Shown in pieces: positions 17,847 through 29,130 of a stretch of 64,000 nucleotides of DNA (its first letter is position 1; each line of letters opens with the position of its first letter). The DNA lies in contig CP026511.1 of NCBI GenBank assembly GCA_004010935.1, forward strand, positions 1,922,001 through 1,986,000, written 5' to 3'. A program made the translations under genes and the position numbers. A model generated the notes under the pieces. It worked only from the letters and a program-made list of their open reading frames with translations. It did not search any database and had not been told where the DNA came from. This stretch comes from Pseudomonadaceae bacterium SI-3 (GTDB lineage: Bacteria > Pseudomonadota > Gammaproteobacteria > Pseudomonadales > Pseudomonadaceae).

Positions 17847-19676
17847 ATGCACCCGCGGATTCAAGAAGTGACCGAGCGATTGATCGAACGCAGCCGGCCG
17901 ACCCGACAGCGTTACCTGGCCCAAATGGCCGGTGCGGCGAGTGACGGGCCCCAGCGCGGCAAGCTGCAATGCGCCAACTTCGCTCATGGCGTTGCCGGGT
18001 GTGGCTCGGCGGATGACAAGCAGCGTTTGCGATTGATGGATGAGGCCAACGTGGCCATCGTCTCGGCCTACAACGACATGCTCTCGGCGCATCAGCCGTA
18101 TCAGTATTTCCCCGACCTGATCAAAGAAGCCCTGCGGGAGGTGGGTTCGATCGGACAGTTCGCCGGTGGCGTGCCAGCGATGTGCGACGGCGTAACCCAG
18201 GGCGAGGCGGGGATGGAGTTGAGTCTAGCCAGTCGCGAAGTGATCGCCATGGCGACCGCCGTCGCGCTGTCGCACAACATGTTTGACGGGGCGCTCTATC
18301 TCGGGATTTGCGACAAGATCATCCCGGGCCTAATGATTGGCGCGCTGCGCTTCGGTCACCTGCCGTCGGTGTTCGTGCCCGGCGGCCCGATGACCTCGGG
18401 CATCCCCAACAAGCAGAAAGCGGAGGTGCGCCAACGCTACGCAGAGGGCAAGGCCAGCCGCGAGGAGCTGCTGGAATCGGAAATGCTGTCCTACCACAGC
18501 CCTGGCACCTGCACCTTTTACGGCACAGCCAATACCAACCAGGTGGTGATGGAGATCATGGGCCTTCACCTGCCGGGATCGTCCTTCGTCAATCCCTATA
18601 CACCGCTGCGTGACGAACTCACCCGTGAAGCAGCGCGGCAGGTGACTCGCTTGACGCCGCAGTCGGGCAACTACGTGCCGCTGTGCAAGATCGTCGATGA
18701 GAAATCGATCATCAACTCGGTCGTGGCCCTAAACGCTACTGGTGGCTCGACCAACCACACCTTGCACATTCCGGCGTTTGCACAGGCCGCGGGAATTCAG
18801 CTGACCTGGCAGGACATGGCAGATATTTCCGCAGTAACGCCGACGCTCGCCAAGGTCTACCCGAACGGCCAGGCAGACGTTAACCATTTTCATGCCTGCG
18901 GTGGCGTTCCGTTCATGGTGCGGACGTTGCTGGAGGCCGGTTTGCTGCACGAAGACGTCTATACGGTCTTGGGTAAAGGGCTTAACCAATACACTCAGGA
19001 ACCCTTCCTCGAAGACGGCAAGTTGGTCTGGCGTGAAGGGCCGACCAACAGCCTGGACGAAGCCATCCTGCGCCCGGTCGAGCGCGCGTTCTCGCCTGAA
19101 GGTGGTTTACGGGTACTGGAAGGCAATCTGGGTCGCGGCGTAACGAAAATCTCGGCCGTTGCGCCTGAACATCGCTTCGTGGAGGCGCCTGCGCGGGTGT
19201 TCAGTGACCAGGCCGAGCTGGCCCAGGCGTTCAAGGATGGCGAGCTGGAGAAGGACTTCGTTGCGGTTGTGCGGTTCCAGGGTCCCAAGGCCAACGGCAT
19301 GCCCGAATTGCACAAGCTGACGCCATTTCTAGGTGTGCTGCAGGATCGTGGCTACAAGGTCGCACTGGTAACCGACGGTCGTATGTCAGGCGCGTCAGGA
19401 AAGGTCCCTGCCGCTATCCACGTCAGCCCGGAAGCGTTGGATGGCGGCCCGCTGTGCCGCGTGCGCGACGGGGACATCATTCGAGTCGACGGCGAAACCG
19501 GTGAGCTGCGAATCCTGGTTGATCAAGCTGAATTCGATAGCCGTGACGATGTGTCTGCCCCGAGCGATCTTGGCATCGGCTGTGGGCGCGAGCTGTTCGG
19601 CTTCCTACGCGCGGCCTTCAGCCCGGCGGAAAAGGGCGCAAGTGTGTTCACCGAGGGGCTGGAGGCGCTCAAGTGA
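17847..19676 (+). CDS. edd: 6-phosphogluconate dehydratase (Entner-Doudoroff)
   Basis: Dehydrates 6-phosphogluconate to 2-keto-3-deoxy-6-phosphogluconate (KDPG). The 609-residue product belongs to the IlvD/Edd family, with Fe-S-ligand cysteines in [13 protein letters not shown] and HACGGVPFM and the conserved TNTNQ- and [15 protein letters not shown] blocks. The C-terminal half has [23 protein letters not shown] (broken here at the usual family signature). ATG 17847 (MHPRIQEVT) is preferred: AGGAG lies seven bases upstream and the protein starts as in P. aeruginosa. It overlaps glk by four bases (GTGA). Confidence 0.95.
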   Translation: MHPRIQEVTERLIERSRPTRQRYLAQMAGAASDGPQRGKLQCANFAHGVAGCGSADDKQRLRLMDEANVAIVSAYNDMLSAHQPYQYFPDLIKEALREVGSIGQFAGGVPAMCDGVTQGEAGMELSLASREVIAMATAVALSHNMFDGALYLGICDKIIPGLMIGALRFGHLPSVFVPGGPMTSGIPNKQKAEVRQRYAEGKASREELLESEMLSYHSPGTCTFYGTANTNQVVMEIMGLHLPGSSFVNPYTPLRDELTREAARQVTRLTPQSGNYVPLCKIVDEKSIINSVVALNATGGSTNHTLHIPAFAQAAGIQLTWQDMADISAVTPTLAKVYPNGQADVNHFHACGGVPFMVRTLLEAGLLHEDVYTVLGKGLNQYTQEPFLEDGKLVWREGPTNSLDEAILRPVERAFSPEGGLRVLEGNLGRGVTKISAVAPEHRFVEAPARVFSDQAELAQAFKDGELEKDFVAVVRFQGPKANGMPELHKLTPFLGVLQDRGYKVALVTDGRMSGASGKVPAAIHVSPEALDGGPLCRVRDGDIIRVDGETGELRILVDQAEFDSRDDVSAPSDLGIGCGRELFGFLRAAFSPAEKGASVFTEGLEALK

Positions 19677-20644
19677 CGGCACTGGTAGGCGATATCGGCG
19701 GTACCAATGCGCGCTTCGCACTGTGGCGAAACCAGAAGATCGAGTCGGTGCGTGTGCTGCCCACCGTGGACTATCCGCGTCCGGAAGATGCGATTCGTGC
19801 CTATCTGCAAGGCACTGGGCAGAGCGTTGACGCGCTGCAGGCGGTCTGTCTCGCCTGTGCCGGGCCGGTCTCGGGCGATGAGTTCGCGTTCACCAACAAC
19901 CATTGGCGCTTGAGCCGTAAAGCCTTCTGTGAAGACCTGGGTCTGAGCGACCTGCTGCTGGTCAACGATTTCACCGCGATGGCATTGGGTATGACCCGCT
20001 TGCGCGAAGGTGAGCTAATCGAAGTCTGCCCGGGTCGATCCGAGCCAGGTGCAGCACGCCTTGTGATAGGCCCAGGCACCGGCCTTGGCGTCGCTACGCT
20101 TCTGCCTTTGCCAGACGGCGGCTGGCGGGCGCTGCCGGGGGAGGGTGGTCATGTCTGTCTGCCGATCGGCACCTCGCGTGAGGCTGCGCTTTGGGCGCGT
20201 TTGCACGACAAGTTCGGGCACGTGAATGCCGAGGCGATCCTGAGTGGCGGTGGCTTGCTGGAACTCTATCGAACCAGCTGCGTACTGGATGGAAAACAGC
20301 CAAGCCTGGCCACGCCCGCCGAAGTCACCGCGGCGGCTTTGACCGGCGACGCATACGCGTCATCGGTGCTGGAACAATTCTGCGTCTGGTTGGGTCGGAT
20401 CGCTGGCGACAACGTACTGACTACGGGTTCGCGAGGCGGTGTCTACATCGCCGGCGGAATCGTGCCGCGCTTCGTTGAGTTCTTCATCCGTAGCGGGTTC
20501 AGCCAGAGTTTTCGCGACAAAGGCTGCATGAGCCGTTATTTTGACGAGATTCCGGTCTGGGTGGTAACCGCTGACTACCCAGGGCTGGAAGGCGCGGGCG
20601 TAGCGTTACAGCAATTGCTGGAGGGCCCATCCAGCGGAGGCTGA
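19673..20644 (+). CDS. glk: Glucokinase
   Basis: ATP-dependent phosphorylation of cytoplasmic glucose to glucose 6-phosphate. The 323-residue product has the bacterial Glk layout (not ROK type): phosphate-1 loop [25 protein letters not shown] with the catalytic Asp, GPGTGLG and [11 protein letters not shown]. It starts at GTG 19673 inside the edd stop codon, so the two are translationally coupled, linking glucose uptake by GtsABCD to the Entner-Doudoroff pathway. Confidence 0.95.
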   Translation: MTALVGDIGGTNARFALWRNQKIESVRVLPTVDYPRPEDAIRAYLQGTGQSVDALQAVCLACAGPVSGDEFAFTNNHWRLSRKAFCEDLGLSDLLLVNDFTAMALGMTRLREGELIEVCPGRSEPGAARLVIGPGTGLGVATLLPLPDGGWRALPGEGGHVCLPIGTSREAALWARLHDKFGHVNAEAILSGGGLLELYRTSCVLDGKQPSLATPAEVTAAALTGDAYASSVLEQFCVWLGRIAGDNVLTTGSRGGVYIAGGIVPRFVEFFIRSGFSQSFRDKGCMSRYFDEIPVWVVTADYPGLEGAGVALQQLLEGPSSGG

Positions 20645-20678
20645 CCCGCTTCGATACACCTACATAACAAGAGAATGG

Positions 20679-21419
20679 ATGCCAGTGAGCCAGGTTGGAA
20701 GATCGATTCTGCTGGTCGACGATGATCAGGAAATCCGCGAGCTACTAGACGCCTACCTCAGTCGATCAGGCTTCCGGGTGCGCACCGTTGCTGACGGCGC
20801 GCAGTTCCGTGAGGCCATGAGCCACGACCCGGCGGACTTGGTCATTCTCGATGTGATGCTGCCTGACGAGGACGGCTTCAGCCTCTGCCGCTGGGTGAGG
20901 GGCCACCAGCGGCTGGCACAGATGCCTATCATCATGCTGACGGCCAGCTCCGATGAGGCTGATCGAGTGATCGGCCTGGAGTTGGGCGCTGACGATTACC
21001 TCGGAAAGCCTTTCAGTCCGCGTGAGCTGTTGGCGCGGATCAAGGCGCTGTTGCGTCGGGTCAACTTCGGCCAGGAGCGTGGCAGTGATGTGCGGACATT
21101 CGACGAGTGGCGGCTGGATATGGTCAGTCACCGATTGTTCCATCAGGACGGTGAAGAGGTGCTGCTGTCCGGCGCCGACTTTGCGTTGCTCAAGCTGTTT
21201 CTCGACCATCCCCAGCAGATTCTCGACCGCGACACCATTGCCAACGCTACCCGCGGCCGAGAGGTCATGCCCCTCGAGCGGATCGTCGACATGGCGGTCA
21301 GTCGCCTGCGCCAGCGGTTACGCGATACCGGGAAATGCCCGCGATTGATTCGAACCGTACGGGGCAGTGGTTATATGCTCGCCGCGCAGGTCGCACCGCA
21401 TCATGACGCGCTCGGTTAA
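20679..21419 (+). CDS. gltR: Response regulator GltR of glucose transport
   Basis: A 246-residue OmpR-type regulator. The receiver has DDDQE, phospho-Asp in VILDVMLPDEDG, Thr in MLTASSDE and Lys in YLGKPFSPREL. The winged helix ends VDMAVSRLRQRLR and TVRGSGYML. In P. aeruginosa GltR represses the gts/opr genes and is controlled by GtrS. Here it follows glk by 34 bases and overlaps gtrS by 17. The gene order glk-gltR-gtrS-gtsA is the basis for the name. Confidence 0.92.
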   Translation: MPVSQVGRSILLVDDDQEIRELLDAYLSRSGFRVRTVADGAQFREAMSHDPADLVILDVMLPDEDGFSLCRWVRGHQRLAQMPIIMLTASSDEADRVIGLELGADDYLGKPFSPRELLARIKALLRRVNFGQERGSDVRTFDEWRLDMVSHRLFHQDGEEVLLSGADFALLKLFLDHPQQILDRDTIANATRGREVMPLERIVDMAVSRLRQRLRDTGKCPRLIRTVRGSGYMLAAQVAPHHDALG

Positions 21420-22863
21420 GCGTCGCTGGTTGCCTGTTCCACGCTCACTGCTCGGCCGCATGCTGTTCCTGACGCTGCTGGTGGTGCTGATGGCGCAGGC
21501 GCTGTCCAGTTTCATCTGGGTCTCGCAACTTCGCGCAAGCCAGATGGAAGGGTTGCTCACCAGCGCGCGTAGCCTGGCGCATTCGATGTCGGCTAGTGTC
21601 AGCTACTTTCGCTCCCTGCCGTTGGGCTATCGTCCGTTGGTGCTTGATCAGCTGCGTAGCATGGGTGGCACACGCTTTTTCGTGTCGCTGAACGACAAGC
21701 CCCTGGAGATGCAAATTCTGCCGCCGACCGAGCGTAAGCAGGCGGTGCTGGCCGAGGTCGACGAGGTGCTGCGTGAACGCCTCGGCAAGGACGTCGACAT
21801 GTCGGTGAGCTTCGTCAGTCCAGACGATCTACGTATATTCAACGGCGGCCTGAAGCTCGATGAGCTACCGCGATCCTGGGCACATTACGCATTGAGCCTG
21901 GAACCGCTGAACCCGCCGGTGCTGGTCACCCAGATCCAGATCGCGCCGAACGAATGGTTGTATCTCGCCTCGCTGATGCCGGCGCCCTATGTCAGCCTCG
22001 AAGACGAGGGAATCCCCAGGCAGCAACTCTGGTTCATCTTTCTTACCAGCAGTTTCCTACTGCTGTTCATTGGTATTCTGGTGCACTGGCAGAGCCGCCC
22101 GCTCAAGCAGCTGGCGCAAGCGGCGCGGGAGATGTCTCTTGGCAGCGAGGTTGAATTGCTGCCCGAGGCGGGTGGTAGCGAAGTGGTGGAGGTCAGCCGT
22201 GCATTCAACAGCATGCGAGAGCGCATCGGGCGCTACCTGACCGAGCGTAGCCAGCTGTTCAGTGCGATCTCGCATGATTTGCGCACGCCGATCACGCGGC
22301 TGCGGTTGCGTGTGGAGCTGCTGGAGGACGAAGCCTTGCAGCGTAAATTCAGCCGCGACCTGGACGAGCTGGAGCTATTGGTCAAAGGCGCGCTGCAATG
22401 CGTAAAGGACACCGATATCCACGAAAACATCGAACCGCTGGATCTCAACCTTCTGCTCGATTGCGTCACCGAGCCGTATCTGGCGCCCGGCGGCAATGGC
22501 CGCGTCACGGTTCAGGGGCGGGCTCGCGCACCCTATGCCGGCAAGCCGCTGGCACTGAAACGCTGCATAGGCAACCTGCTGGATAATGCATTGAAGTATG
22601 GCGAGCGCGCCCATCTGCTGATCGAAGACGACAACGGCTCCTTCGTGCTGCATGTCGATGATGAAGGCCCTGGCGTACCTGAGGGCTGGCTGAAGCAGGT
22701 ATTCGAGCCCAACTTTCGTCTCGCTGCCAAACAACCCGGCTATGGGCTTGGCCTCGGTATCGCGCGCAACATCGCGCATGCGCATGGTGGTGAGGTCAGC
22801 CTGCGTAATCTGCCTGCCGGTGGTTTGCGCGTAACCTTGAGTTTGCCGCGCACGACCGAATGA
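21403..22863 (+). CDS. gtrS: Sensor histidine kinase GtrS
   Basis: A 486-residue membrane sensor kinase. An N-terminal helix (about residues 12-35) precedes a periplasmic domain of roughly 155 residues, then a second helix (about 215-235), HAMP, the His box FSAISHDLRTPITRLRL, N box CIGNLLDNALKYGE and G boxes DDEGPGVPEG and GYGLGLGIARN. In P. aeruginosa GtrS senses 2-ketogluconate and 6-phosphogluconate. ATG 21403 overlaps the end of gltR; the longer in-frame opening at 21367 is judged unlikely. It precedes the gtsA promoter region. Confidence 0.9.
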   Translation: MTRSVKRRWLPVPRSLLGRMLFLTLLVVLMAQALSSFIWVSQLRASQMEGLLTSARSLAHSMSASVSYFRSLPLGYRPLVLDQLRSMGGTRFFVSLNDKPLEMQILPPTERKQAVLAEVDEVLRERLGKDVDMSVSFVSPDDLRIFNGGLKLDELPRSWAHYALSLEPLNPPVLVTQIQIAPNEWLYLASLMPAPYVSLEDEGIPRQQLWFIFLTSSFLLLFIGILVHWQSRPLKQLAQAAREMSLGSEVELLPEAGGSEVVEVSRAFNSMRERIGRYLTERSQLFSAISHDLRTPITRLRLRVELLEDEALQRKFSRDLDELELLVKGALQCVKDTDIHENIEPLDLNLLLDCVTEPYLAPGGNGRVTVQGRARAPYAGKPLALKRCIGNLLDNALKYGERAHLLIEDDNGSFVLHVDDEGPGVPEGWLKQVFEPNFRLAAKQPGYGLGLGIARNIAHAHGGEVSLRNLPAGGLRVTLSLPRTTE

Positions 22864-22893
22864 AGCCCCTCCGCACCAGACGACTCTCCACTT

Positions 22894-22949
22894 GTTACAA
22901 AACCCGTGCTTTGTAACGAAACGGTGACCAATCACTATCCCTTCGTTAC
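22894..22949. promoter_or_regulatory. Candidate operator cluster upstream of gtsA (GTTAC array)
   Basis: GTTACAAA at 22894 and TTTGTAAC at 22910 form a perfect 8-base inverted repeat with an 8-base spacer. GTAACGAA at 22913 and TTCGTTAC at 22942 form a second perfect pair. The three GTTAC/GTAAC cores stand between gtrS and gtsA, where GltR would be expected to bind. I infer a regulator site; I cannot confirm that it is GltR's. Confidence 0.55.
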
Positions 22950-23008
22950 CCGGCGCGAAGGTTGGCGCGCCTAGAATCGATGCAGCGCAAGCAAAGACTT
23001 GCATCGAT

Positions 23009-23020
23009 AACAACAAGAAA
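23009..23020 (+). promoter_or_regulatory. Hfq/Crc catabolite-activity (CA) motif in the gtsA leader
   Basis: The sequence AACAACAAGAAA (ARN-type A-rich repeat, AAnAAnAA) overlaps the ribosome site AAAAGGAA just upstream of the gtsA ATG. It matches the known Hfq/Crc target in Pseudomonas catabolite repression. Translation of gtsA is therefore likely blocked when preferred carbon sources are present. Confidence 0.6.
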
Positions 23021-23030
23021 AGGAACCCTC

Positions 23031-24281
23031 ATGAACGCGATTCATCGTTTAGTTACTGCTGTTTCCCTTGTTTCCCTCGTTCCGTTTGCCCAGGCCGGCG
23101 AAGTTGAAGTTCTGCATTGGTGGACATCCGGTGGCGAAAAGCGCGCCGCCGATACCTTGCAGCGACTCGTGGAGGAAGAGGGCCACACCTGGAAGGATTT
23201 CGCTGTCGCCGGTGGGGGTGGCGAAGCAGCCATGACCGTCCTCAAGACCCGTGCCGTATCCGGCAACGCACCCGCCGCCGCTCAGATCAAAGGCCCCGAC
23301 ATCCAGGAATGGGGTGAGCTAGGGCTGCTGACCGACCTTAACGATGTCGCTGAAAAAGCCAACTGGGACGAACTGCTGCCCAAGCAGGTGTCCGCCGCCA
23401 TGAAATACGACGGTGATTACGTCGCCGTGCCGGTGAACGTACACCGCGTCAACTGGCTGTGGATCAATCCGGACGTGTTCGAGAAGGCCGGCGCCACGCC
23501 CCCGAAAACCCTAGATGAATTCTTCGCAGCCGCCGAGAAGTTGAAAGCAGCGGGCTTCATGCCGCTCGCCCATGGCGGACAACCGTGGCAGGACGGAACC
23601 GTTTTCGAAGATCTGGCACTGGCGATCCTTGGACCTGAAGATTTCCGCAAGGCTTTTGTCGAGCTCGATCGCGACGTGCTGACTGGCGACAAGATGGTCA
23701 AGACCTTTGAGGCGCTGAAGAAGCTGCGCAGCTACGTTGATAACAACGCAGCGGGCCGCGACTGGAACAGCGCGACGGCCATGGTCATGAACGGCAAGGC
23801 CGGCATGCAGATCATGGGCGACTGGGCGAAGAGCGAGTGGAGCGCGGCGAAGAAGATCGCGGGTGAAGATTATAAGTGCGTGCCGTTCCCCGGCACCCAA
23901 GGCAGCTTTGCCTACAACATCGACTCACTGGCGATGTTCAAGCTGAGTAACGATGACAATCGCAAGGCTCAGCAGGATCTTGCTCGGATCGTCATGGAGC
24001 CGGAATTCCAGCAGTTCTTCAATCAGAACAAGGGCTCTATCCCGGTGCGGCTCGATCAGGACATGAGCGAGTTCGATGCCTGTGCCCAGCAGTCGATGAA
24101 GGATTTCAAGGAAGCGGCACAGGGGCCAGGGCTGGTGCCTAGCCTGGCTCACGGCATGGCCGCATCGAGCTATGTACAGGGCGCTGTCTTCGACGTCGTG
24201 ACGAACTTCTTCAACGACCCGTCGGCCGATCCGAAGAAGGCGGCCCAGCAACTGGCCGCTGCAATTCAGGCGGTCCAGTAG
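23031..24281 (+). CDS. gtsA: Glucose/mannose ABC transporter, periplasmic binding protein
   Basis: Solute-binding protein of the glucose importer, 416 residues. The signal peptide is at residues 1-22 ([20 protein letters not shown], then QA and cleavage). The mature start [21 protein letters not shown] is the family-1 sugar-binding opening, followed by [25 protein letters not shown] blocks of glucose-binding relatives. ATG 23031 has AAAAGGAA upstream. It is separated from gtsB by 195 bases containing a strong hairpin, which probably raises GtsA levels over the membrane parts. Confidence 0.93.
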   Translation: MNAIHRLVTAVSLVSLVPFAQAGEVEVLHWWTSGGEKRAADTLQRLVEEEGHTWKDFAVAGGGGEAAMTVLKTRAVSGNAPAAAQIKGPDIQEWGELGLLTDLNDVAEKANWDELLPKQVSAAMKYDGDYVAVPVNVHRVNWLWINPDVFEKAGATPPKTLDEFFAAAEKLKAAGFMPLAHGGQPWQDGTVFEDLALAILGPEDFRKAFVELDRDVLTGDKMVKTFEALKKLRSYVDNNAAGRDWNSATAMVMNGKAGMQIMGDWAKSEWSAAKKIAGEDYKCVPFPGTQGSFAYNIDSLAMFKLSNDDNRKAQQDLARIVMEPEFQQFFNQNKGSIPVRLDQDMSEFDACAQQSMKDFKEAAQGPGLVPSLAHGMAASSYVQGAVFDVVTNFFNDPSADPKKAAQQLAAAIQAVQ

Positions 24282-24287
24282 CGCATT

Positions 24288-24309
24288 GGGGCGCGGGTTC
24301 TCGCGCCCC
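24288..24309 (+). other. Hairpin between gtsA and gtsB
   Basis: Perfect stem GGGGCGCG / CGCGCCCC with a six-base loop, starting six bases after the gtsA stop. It has no T-run, so it is not a classic terminator. By analogy with malE-malF it may stabilise the gtsA message and reduce read-through, giving excess binding protein. Confidence 0.6.
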
Positions 24310-24476
24310 GTCTTACGAACAACAACCTGATGCTCCCCTGCGGTCTGCCACGGGCTGGCCGCAACGGGATCGGCTTGCTCGAAATCTTTGTTGTGACTGT
24401 CCGTTTGCTGGACTGCTGACATCGACGCTTTCTGTAACGGGACTGTGATGAAACCTGCAAACAATCGGAGCCAACC

Positions 24477-25385
24477 ATGAGCTCAACAGCCGTTTTCACC
24501 AAGGCTTCCCCGCTGGATGCGCTGCAGAATTGGCTACCCAAGCTGGTGCTCGCACCAAGCATGCTGATCGTTCTGGTCGGCTTCTATGGCTACATCTTGT
24601 GGACCTTTCTGCTTTCGTTCACCAATTCAAGCTTCATGCCCAGCTACAAGTGGGTCGGGCTGCTGCAATACGAGCGGCTCTGGAACAACGATCGCTGGTG
24701 GGTGGCAAGCAAGAACCTGCTGGTCTTTGGCGGGCTTTTCATCACGATCAGTCTCGCGATTGGTGTGTTGTTGGCAGTCCTGCTGGACCAGCGCATTCGC
24801 CGCGAGGGCTTCATTCGCACCGTCTACCTCTACCCAATGGCGCTGTCGATGATTGTTACCGGCACGGCCTGGAAGTGGCTGCTGAACCCCGGCTTGGGTA
24901 TCGACAAGATGCTGCGCGACTGGGGCTGGGAGGGCTTTCGTTTCGACTGGCTGGTAGACCCGGACCGGGTGGTCTACTGCCTGGTGATCGCCGCCGTATG
25001 GCAGGCCTCGGGTTTCGTCATGGCTCTGTTCCTTGCCGGCTTGCGTGGGGTCGATCAATCCATCGTGCGTGCCGCGCAGATCGACGGTGCCAGTCTGCCG
25101 AGCATCTACCTGCGCATCATCCTGCCTAGCCTGAGGCCGGTGTTCTTCAGTGCATTGATGATTCTTGCGCATATCGCCATCAAGGCGTTCGACCTGGTGG
25201 CGGCGATGACCGCAGGCGGCCCTGGTTATGCATCCGACCTGCCGGCGATGTTCATGTACACGCACACCTTCACTCGCGGGCAGATGGGGCTCGGCGCTGC
25301 CAGCGCCATCCTGATGCTGGGCGCAGTGATGGCAATCGTCGTGCCTTACCTGTATTCGGAACTGAGGAACAAGCGCCATGACTAG
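24477..25385 (+). CDS. gtsB: Glucose ABC transporter permease GtsB
   Basis: A 302-residue inner-membrane permease of the MalF type. It has about six transmembrane helices and the EAA loop RAAQIDGASLPSIYLRIILPSL that docks onto the ATPase GtsD. The N-terminal segment LPKLVLAPSMLIVLVGFYGYI forms the first helix. It partners GtsC; their coding regions overlap by eight bases. Confidence 0.92.
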   Translation: MSSTAVFTKASPLDALQNWLPKLVLAPSMLIVLVGFYGYILWTFLLSFTNSSFMPSYKWVGLLQYERLWNNDRWWVASKNLLVFGGLFITISLAIGVLLAVLLDQRIRREGFIRTVYLYPMALSMIVTGTAWKWLLNPGLGIDKMLRDWGWEGFRFDWLVDPDRVVYCLVIAAVWQASGFVMALFLAGLRGVDQSIVRAAQIDGASLPSIYLRIILPSLRPVFFSALMILAHIAIKAFDLVAAMTAGGPGYASDLPAMFMYTHTFTRGQMGLGAASAILMLGAVMAIVVPYLYSELRNKRHD

Positions 25386-26223
25386 CCATGTAGGGCACAA
25401 GCGCCTGACGTTCAGCCGAGTGGCGATCTACGCGACGCTGCTTCTGGCTGTTGCTATGTATCTCATACCGCTGGTGGTCATGCTGCTGACCAGCTTGAAG
25501 ACACCGGCCGACATCCGTACCGGCAACCTGCTTTCATGGCCGGAGGTCACGACCATCATCGGTTGGGTCAAAGCGTGGGATGCGGTGGGCGGCTACTTCT
25601 GGAACTCGGTCAAGATCACCGTTCCAGCCGTCATCATTTCGACGCTGTTGGGTGCGCTGAACGGCTACGTGCTTGCCATGTGGCGCTTCCGCGGCTCGCA
25701 GCTGTTCTTCGGGCTGCTGCTGTTCGGCTGCTTCCTGCCGTTCCAGGTGATCTTGCTGCCAGCGTCGTTCACCTTGGGGCAGCTGGGATTGGCCAATACC
25801 ACGCCGGGGCTGGTACTGGTGCACCTGGTCTATGGCCTGGCGTTCACCACGCTGTTCTTCCGCAATTTCTACGTGAGTGTGCCAGACGCGCTGATTCGTG
25901 CAGCACGTCTAGACGGCGCCGGCTTCTTTACGATCTTCGCGCGGATTCTGCTGCCGATGTCAATCCCAACGATCATGGTTTGCCTGATCTGGCAGTTCAC
26001 TCAGATCTGGAACGACTTCCTCTTCGGCGTGGTGTTCGCCAGTGGAGATACGCAGCCGATCACCGTGGCGCTGAATAACCTGGTGAACACCAGTACAGGC
26101 GTCAAGGAATACAACGTCGATATGGCCGCGGCGATGATCGCCGGGCTGCCAACACTGCTGGTGTACATCCTCGCCGGCAAGTATTTCCTGCGTGGCCTCA
26201 CGGCCGGCGCGGTCAAGGGGTAG
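25378..26223 (+). CDS. gtsC: Glucose ABC transporter permease GtsC
   Basis: The second (MalG-type) permease, 281 residues with six predicted helices. Its EAA loop is RAARLDGAGFFTIFARILLPMS. Its ATG at 25378 lies inside the end of gtsB, giving coupled translation. The C-terminus reads AGLPTLLVYILAGKYFLRGL, the usual MalG-type ending (KYFLRGLTAGAVKG). gtsD follows after 10 bases. Confidence 0.92.
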   Translation: MTSHVGHKRLTFSRVAIYATLLLAVAMYLIPLVVMLLTSLKTPADIRTGNLLSWPEVTTIIGWVKAWDAVGGYFWNSVKITVPAVIISTLLGALNGYVLAMWRFRGSQLFFGLLLFGCFLPFQVILLPASFTLGQLGLANTTPGLVLVHLVYGLAFTTLFFRNFYVSVPDALIRAARLDGAGFFTIFARILLPMSIPTIMVCLIWQFTQIWNDFLFGVVFASGDTQPITVALNNLVNTSTGVKEYNVDMAAAMIAGLPTLLVYILAGKYFLRGLTAGAVKG

Positions 26224-26233
26224 GAGAACAATC

Positions 26234-27391
26234 ATGGCTGCACTTGAACTCTGCAACGTCCGCAAGAGCTATCCCGGAAGCAACCACGACACGCTGAAAG
26301 ACATCGATTTGAAAATTGACGACGGGGAATTCCTGATCCTGGTCGGGCCGTCCGGGTGTGGGAAATCCACTCTGATGAACTGCATCGCTGGGCTGGAAGA
26401 GATTACCGGTGGGGAGATCCGTCTGGACGGAGCCGACATCAGCGGTGCCAGCCCGAAGGACCGCGACATCGCCATGGTGTTTCAGTCGTACGCGCTGTAC
26501 CCGACCATGACCGTGCAGGAAAACATCGCCTTCGGTTTGAAGATGCGCAAGGTGCCGGCGGCGAAAATCGAGGAAGAAGTGTCGCGTGTCGCCAAGTTGC
26601 TGCAGATCGAACATCTGCTGAGCCGGAAACCTTCTCAGCTATCCGGCGGCCAGCAGCAGCGCGTCGCCATGGGCCGGGCACTGGCACGGCGGCCGAAGAT
26701 CTACCTGTTCGACGAGCCGCTGTCGAACCTCGACGCCAAGCTGCGGGTAGAGATGCGCACCGAGATCAAGCTGATGCATCAACGGCTGAAAACCACGACG
26801 GTGTACGTCACACACGACCAGATCGAGGCAATGACCTTGGGGGACAAGGTCGCGGTGATGAAGGACGGCATTGTCCAGCAGTTCGGTACGCCGAAGGATA
26901 TCTACAACAACCCCGCCAACCTGTTCGTGGCGAGCTTTATTGGATCGCCACCGATGAACTTCATCCCGCTGCGGCTGACCCGTCAGGCCGATGGTTGGCG
27001 CGCGCTGCTGGAAAGCGGTCAGGATCGCTGTGAGCTGCCGTTGAATCTGGCGGATGGGCAATCACTGGAAGGGCGAGAGGTCATCCTTGGCATCCGCCCG
27101 GAGCAGATCAGTGTGGGGACCGAAGCCGATCTGCCTTCGCTACGTGCCGAAGTTCAGGTCATCGAGCCGACAGGGCCTGACACCATGATCTTCGTCAGCC
27201 TCAACCAGACCAAGGTGTGTTGCCGGCTGGCGCCGGACGCCGCTCCGAATCCGGGTGAGAGCCTGACGCTGCAATTCGAGCCGGACAAGGTGCTGCTGTT
27301 CGATGCGCAGACAGGTGAGCGACTGGGCGTCACGCCCGGAAACGGCTCCTCGGGTCGCAACGGCACCGTGACCCGGTTGGTCGCGCGGTGA
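26234..27391 (+). CDS. gtsD: Glucose ABC transporter ATPase GtsD
   Basis: A 385-residue ATPase that powers GtsBC. Walker A is GPSGCGKST, the Q loop VFQSYALYP, the ABC signature LSGGQQQRVAMGRAL, Walker B IYLFDEPLSNLD and the H loop VTHDQ. The C-terminal third is a TOBE regulatory domain as in MalK/UgpC (LGIRPEQI and DTMIFVSL). The start ATG 26234 (MAALELCNVRKSYPG) has AGGAGA at good spacing. It closes the gtsABCD set; a bidirectional hairpin lies downstream before the porin gene. Confidence 0.93.
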   Translation: MAALELCNVRKSYPGSNHDTLKDIDLKIDDGEFLILVGPSGCGKSTLMNCIAGLEEITGGEIRLDGADISGASPKDRDIAMVFQSYALYPTMTVQENIAFGLKMRKVPAAKIEEEVSRVAKLLQIEHLLSRKPSQLSGGQQQRVAMGRALARRPKIYLFDEPLSNLDAKLRVEMRTEIKLMHQRLKTTTVYVTHDQIEAMTLGDKVAVMKDGIVQQFGTPKDIYNNPANLFVASFIGSPPMNFIPLRLTRQADGWRALLESGQDRCELPLNLADGQSLEGREVILGIRPEQISVGTEADLPSLRAEVQVIEPTGPDTMIFVSLNQTKVCCRLAPDAAPNPGESLTLQFEPDKVLLFDAQTGERLGVTPGNGSSGRNGTVTRLVAR

Positions 27392-27483
27392 GCCGCGGGC
27401 CACAGCAAAGTGAAGAAAAGGCCGGGTCGCCGTGTATCTGCGTACCGGCGCCTGTCTCGTAGGAATGTTATTGATATTTCGGG

Positions 27484-27524
27484 TTTTTCAGCGGTAGGTG
27501 ACGAAGGTCGCCTGCCGTGAAAAA
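27484..27524. terminator. Imperfect inverted repeat with T/A flanks between gtsD and the porin gene
   Basis: Left arm begins TTTTTCAGCGG and right arm ends CTGCCGTGAAAAA. The arms are complementary with few mismatches and are bounded by five T and five A residues, which is typical of a bidirectional terminator. It would separate the gts transcript from the porin gene. Confidence 0.5.
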
Positions 27525-27597
27525 TAGAGCCGCAACGACCAGCGAAGCTGGCATGCGGATCGAAAGGAGAGCCATACCGGCTCAATCCAAGAGCAGT

Positions 27598-28850
<1,253 letters not shown>

Positions 28851-28938
28851 TCGAGGCGATAGCCTAACTCGCTTAGAACCTAGTGGCGGCAAGGGCTTCT
28901 ACTGTTGGTAGGGGTCCTTAGCTGAACTGGAGGTGGTT

Positions 28939-29130
28939 TTGGGCGACAAGGCGAAAAACCCGTGCGTCAGTATCTGCAAGCTCAAAGACGACATCTGTAT
29001 CGGCTGCGGTCGCAGCCGGGACGAGATGAAAGCCTGGAAGGGGATGAAGAACAAGGAGCGCAAGGCGGTCAACGAAGTGGCCGCCGAGCGACTCAAGCAG
29101 CTAGGCAAGGCGAAGAAGAAAAAGAAGTGA
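28939..29130 (+). CDS. DUF1289 small cysteine-motif protein
   Basis: A 63-residue protein starting at TTG 28939, chosen because GGAGG lies five bases upstream; GTG 28933 overlaps the ribosome site. The N-terminal half carries CVSICKLKDDICIGC, the C-x3-C-x6-C-x2-C pattern of DUF1289 (possible metal or Fe-S site). The rest is a basic coiled tail ending in a lysine run (KAKKKKK). Function unknown. Its stop codon abuts the hexR stop with no base between; the genes converge. Confidence 0.75.
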   Translation: MGDKAKNPCVSICKLKDDICIGCGRSRDEMKAWKGMKNKERKAVNEVAAERLKQLGKAKKKKK

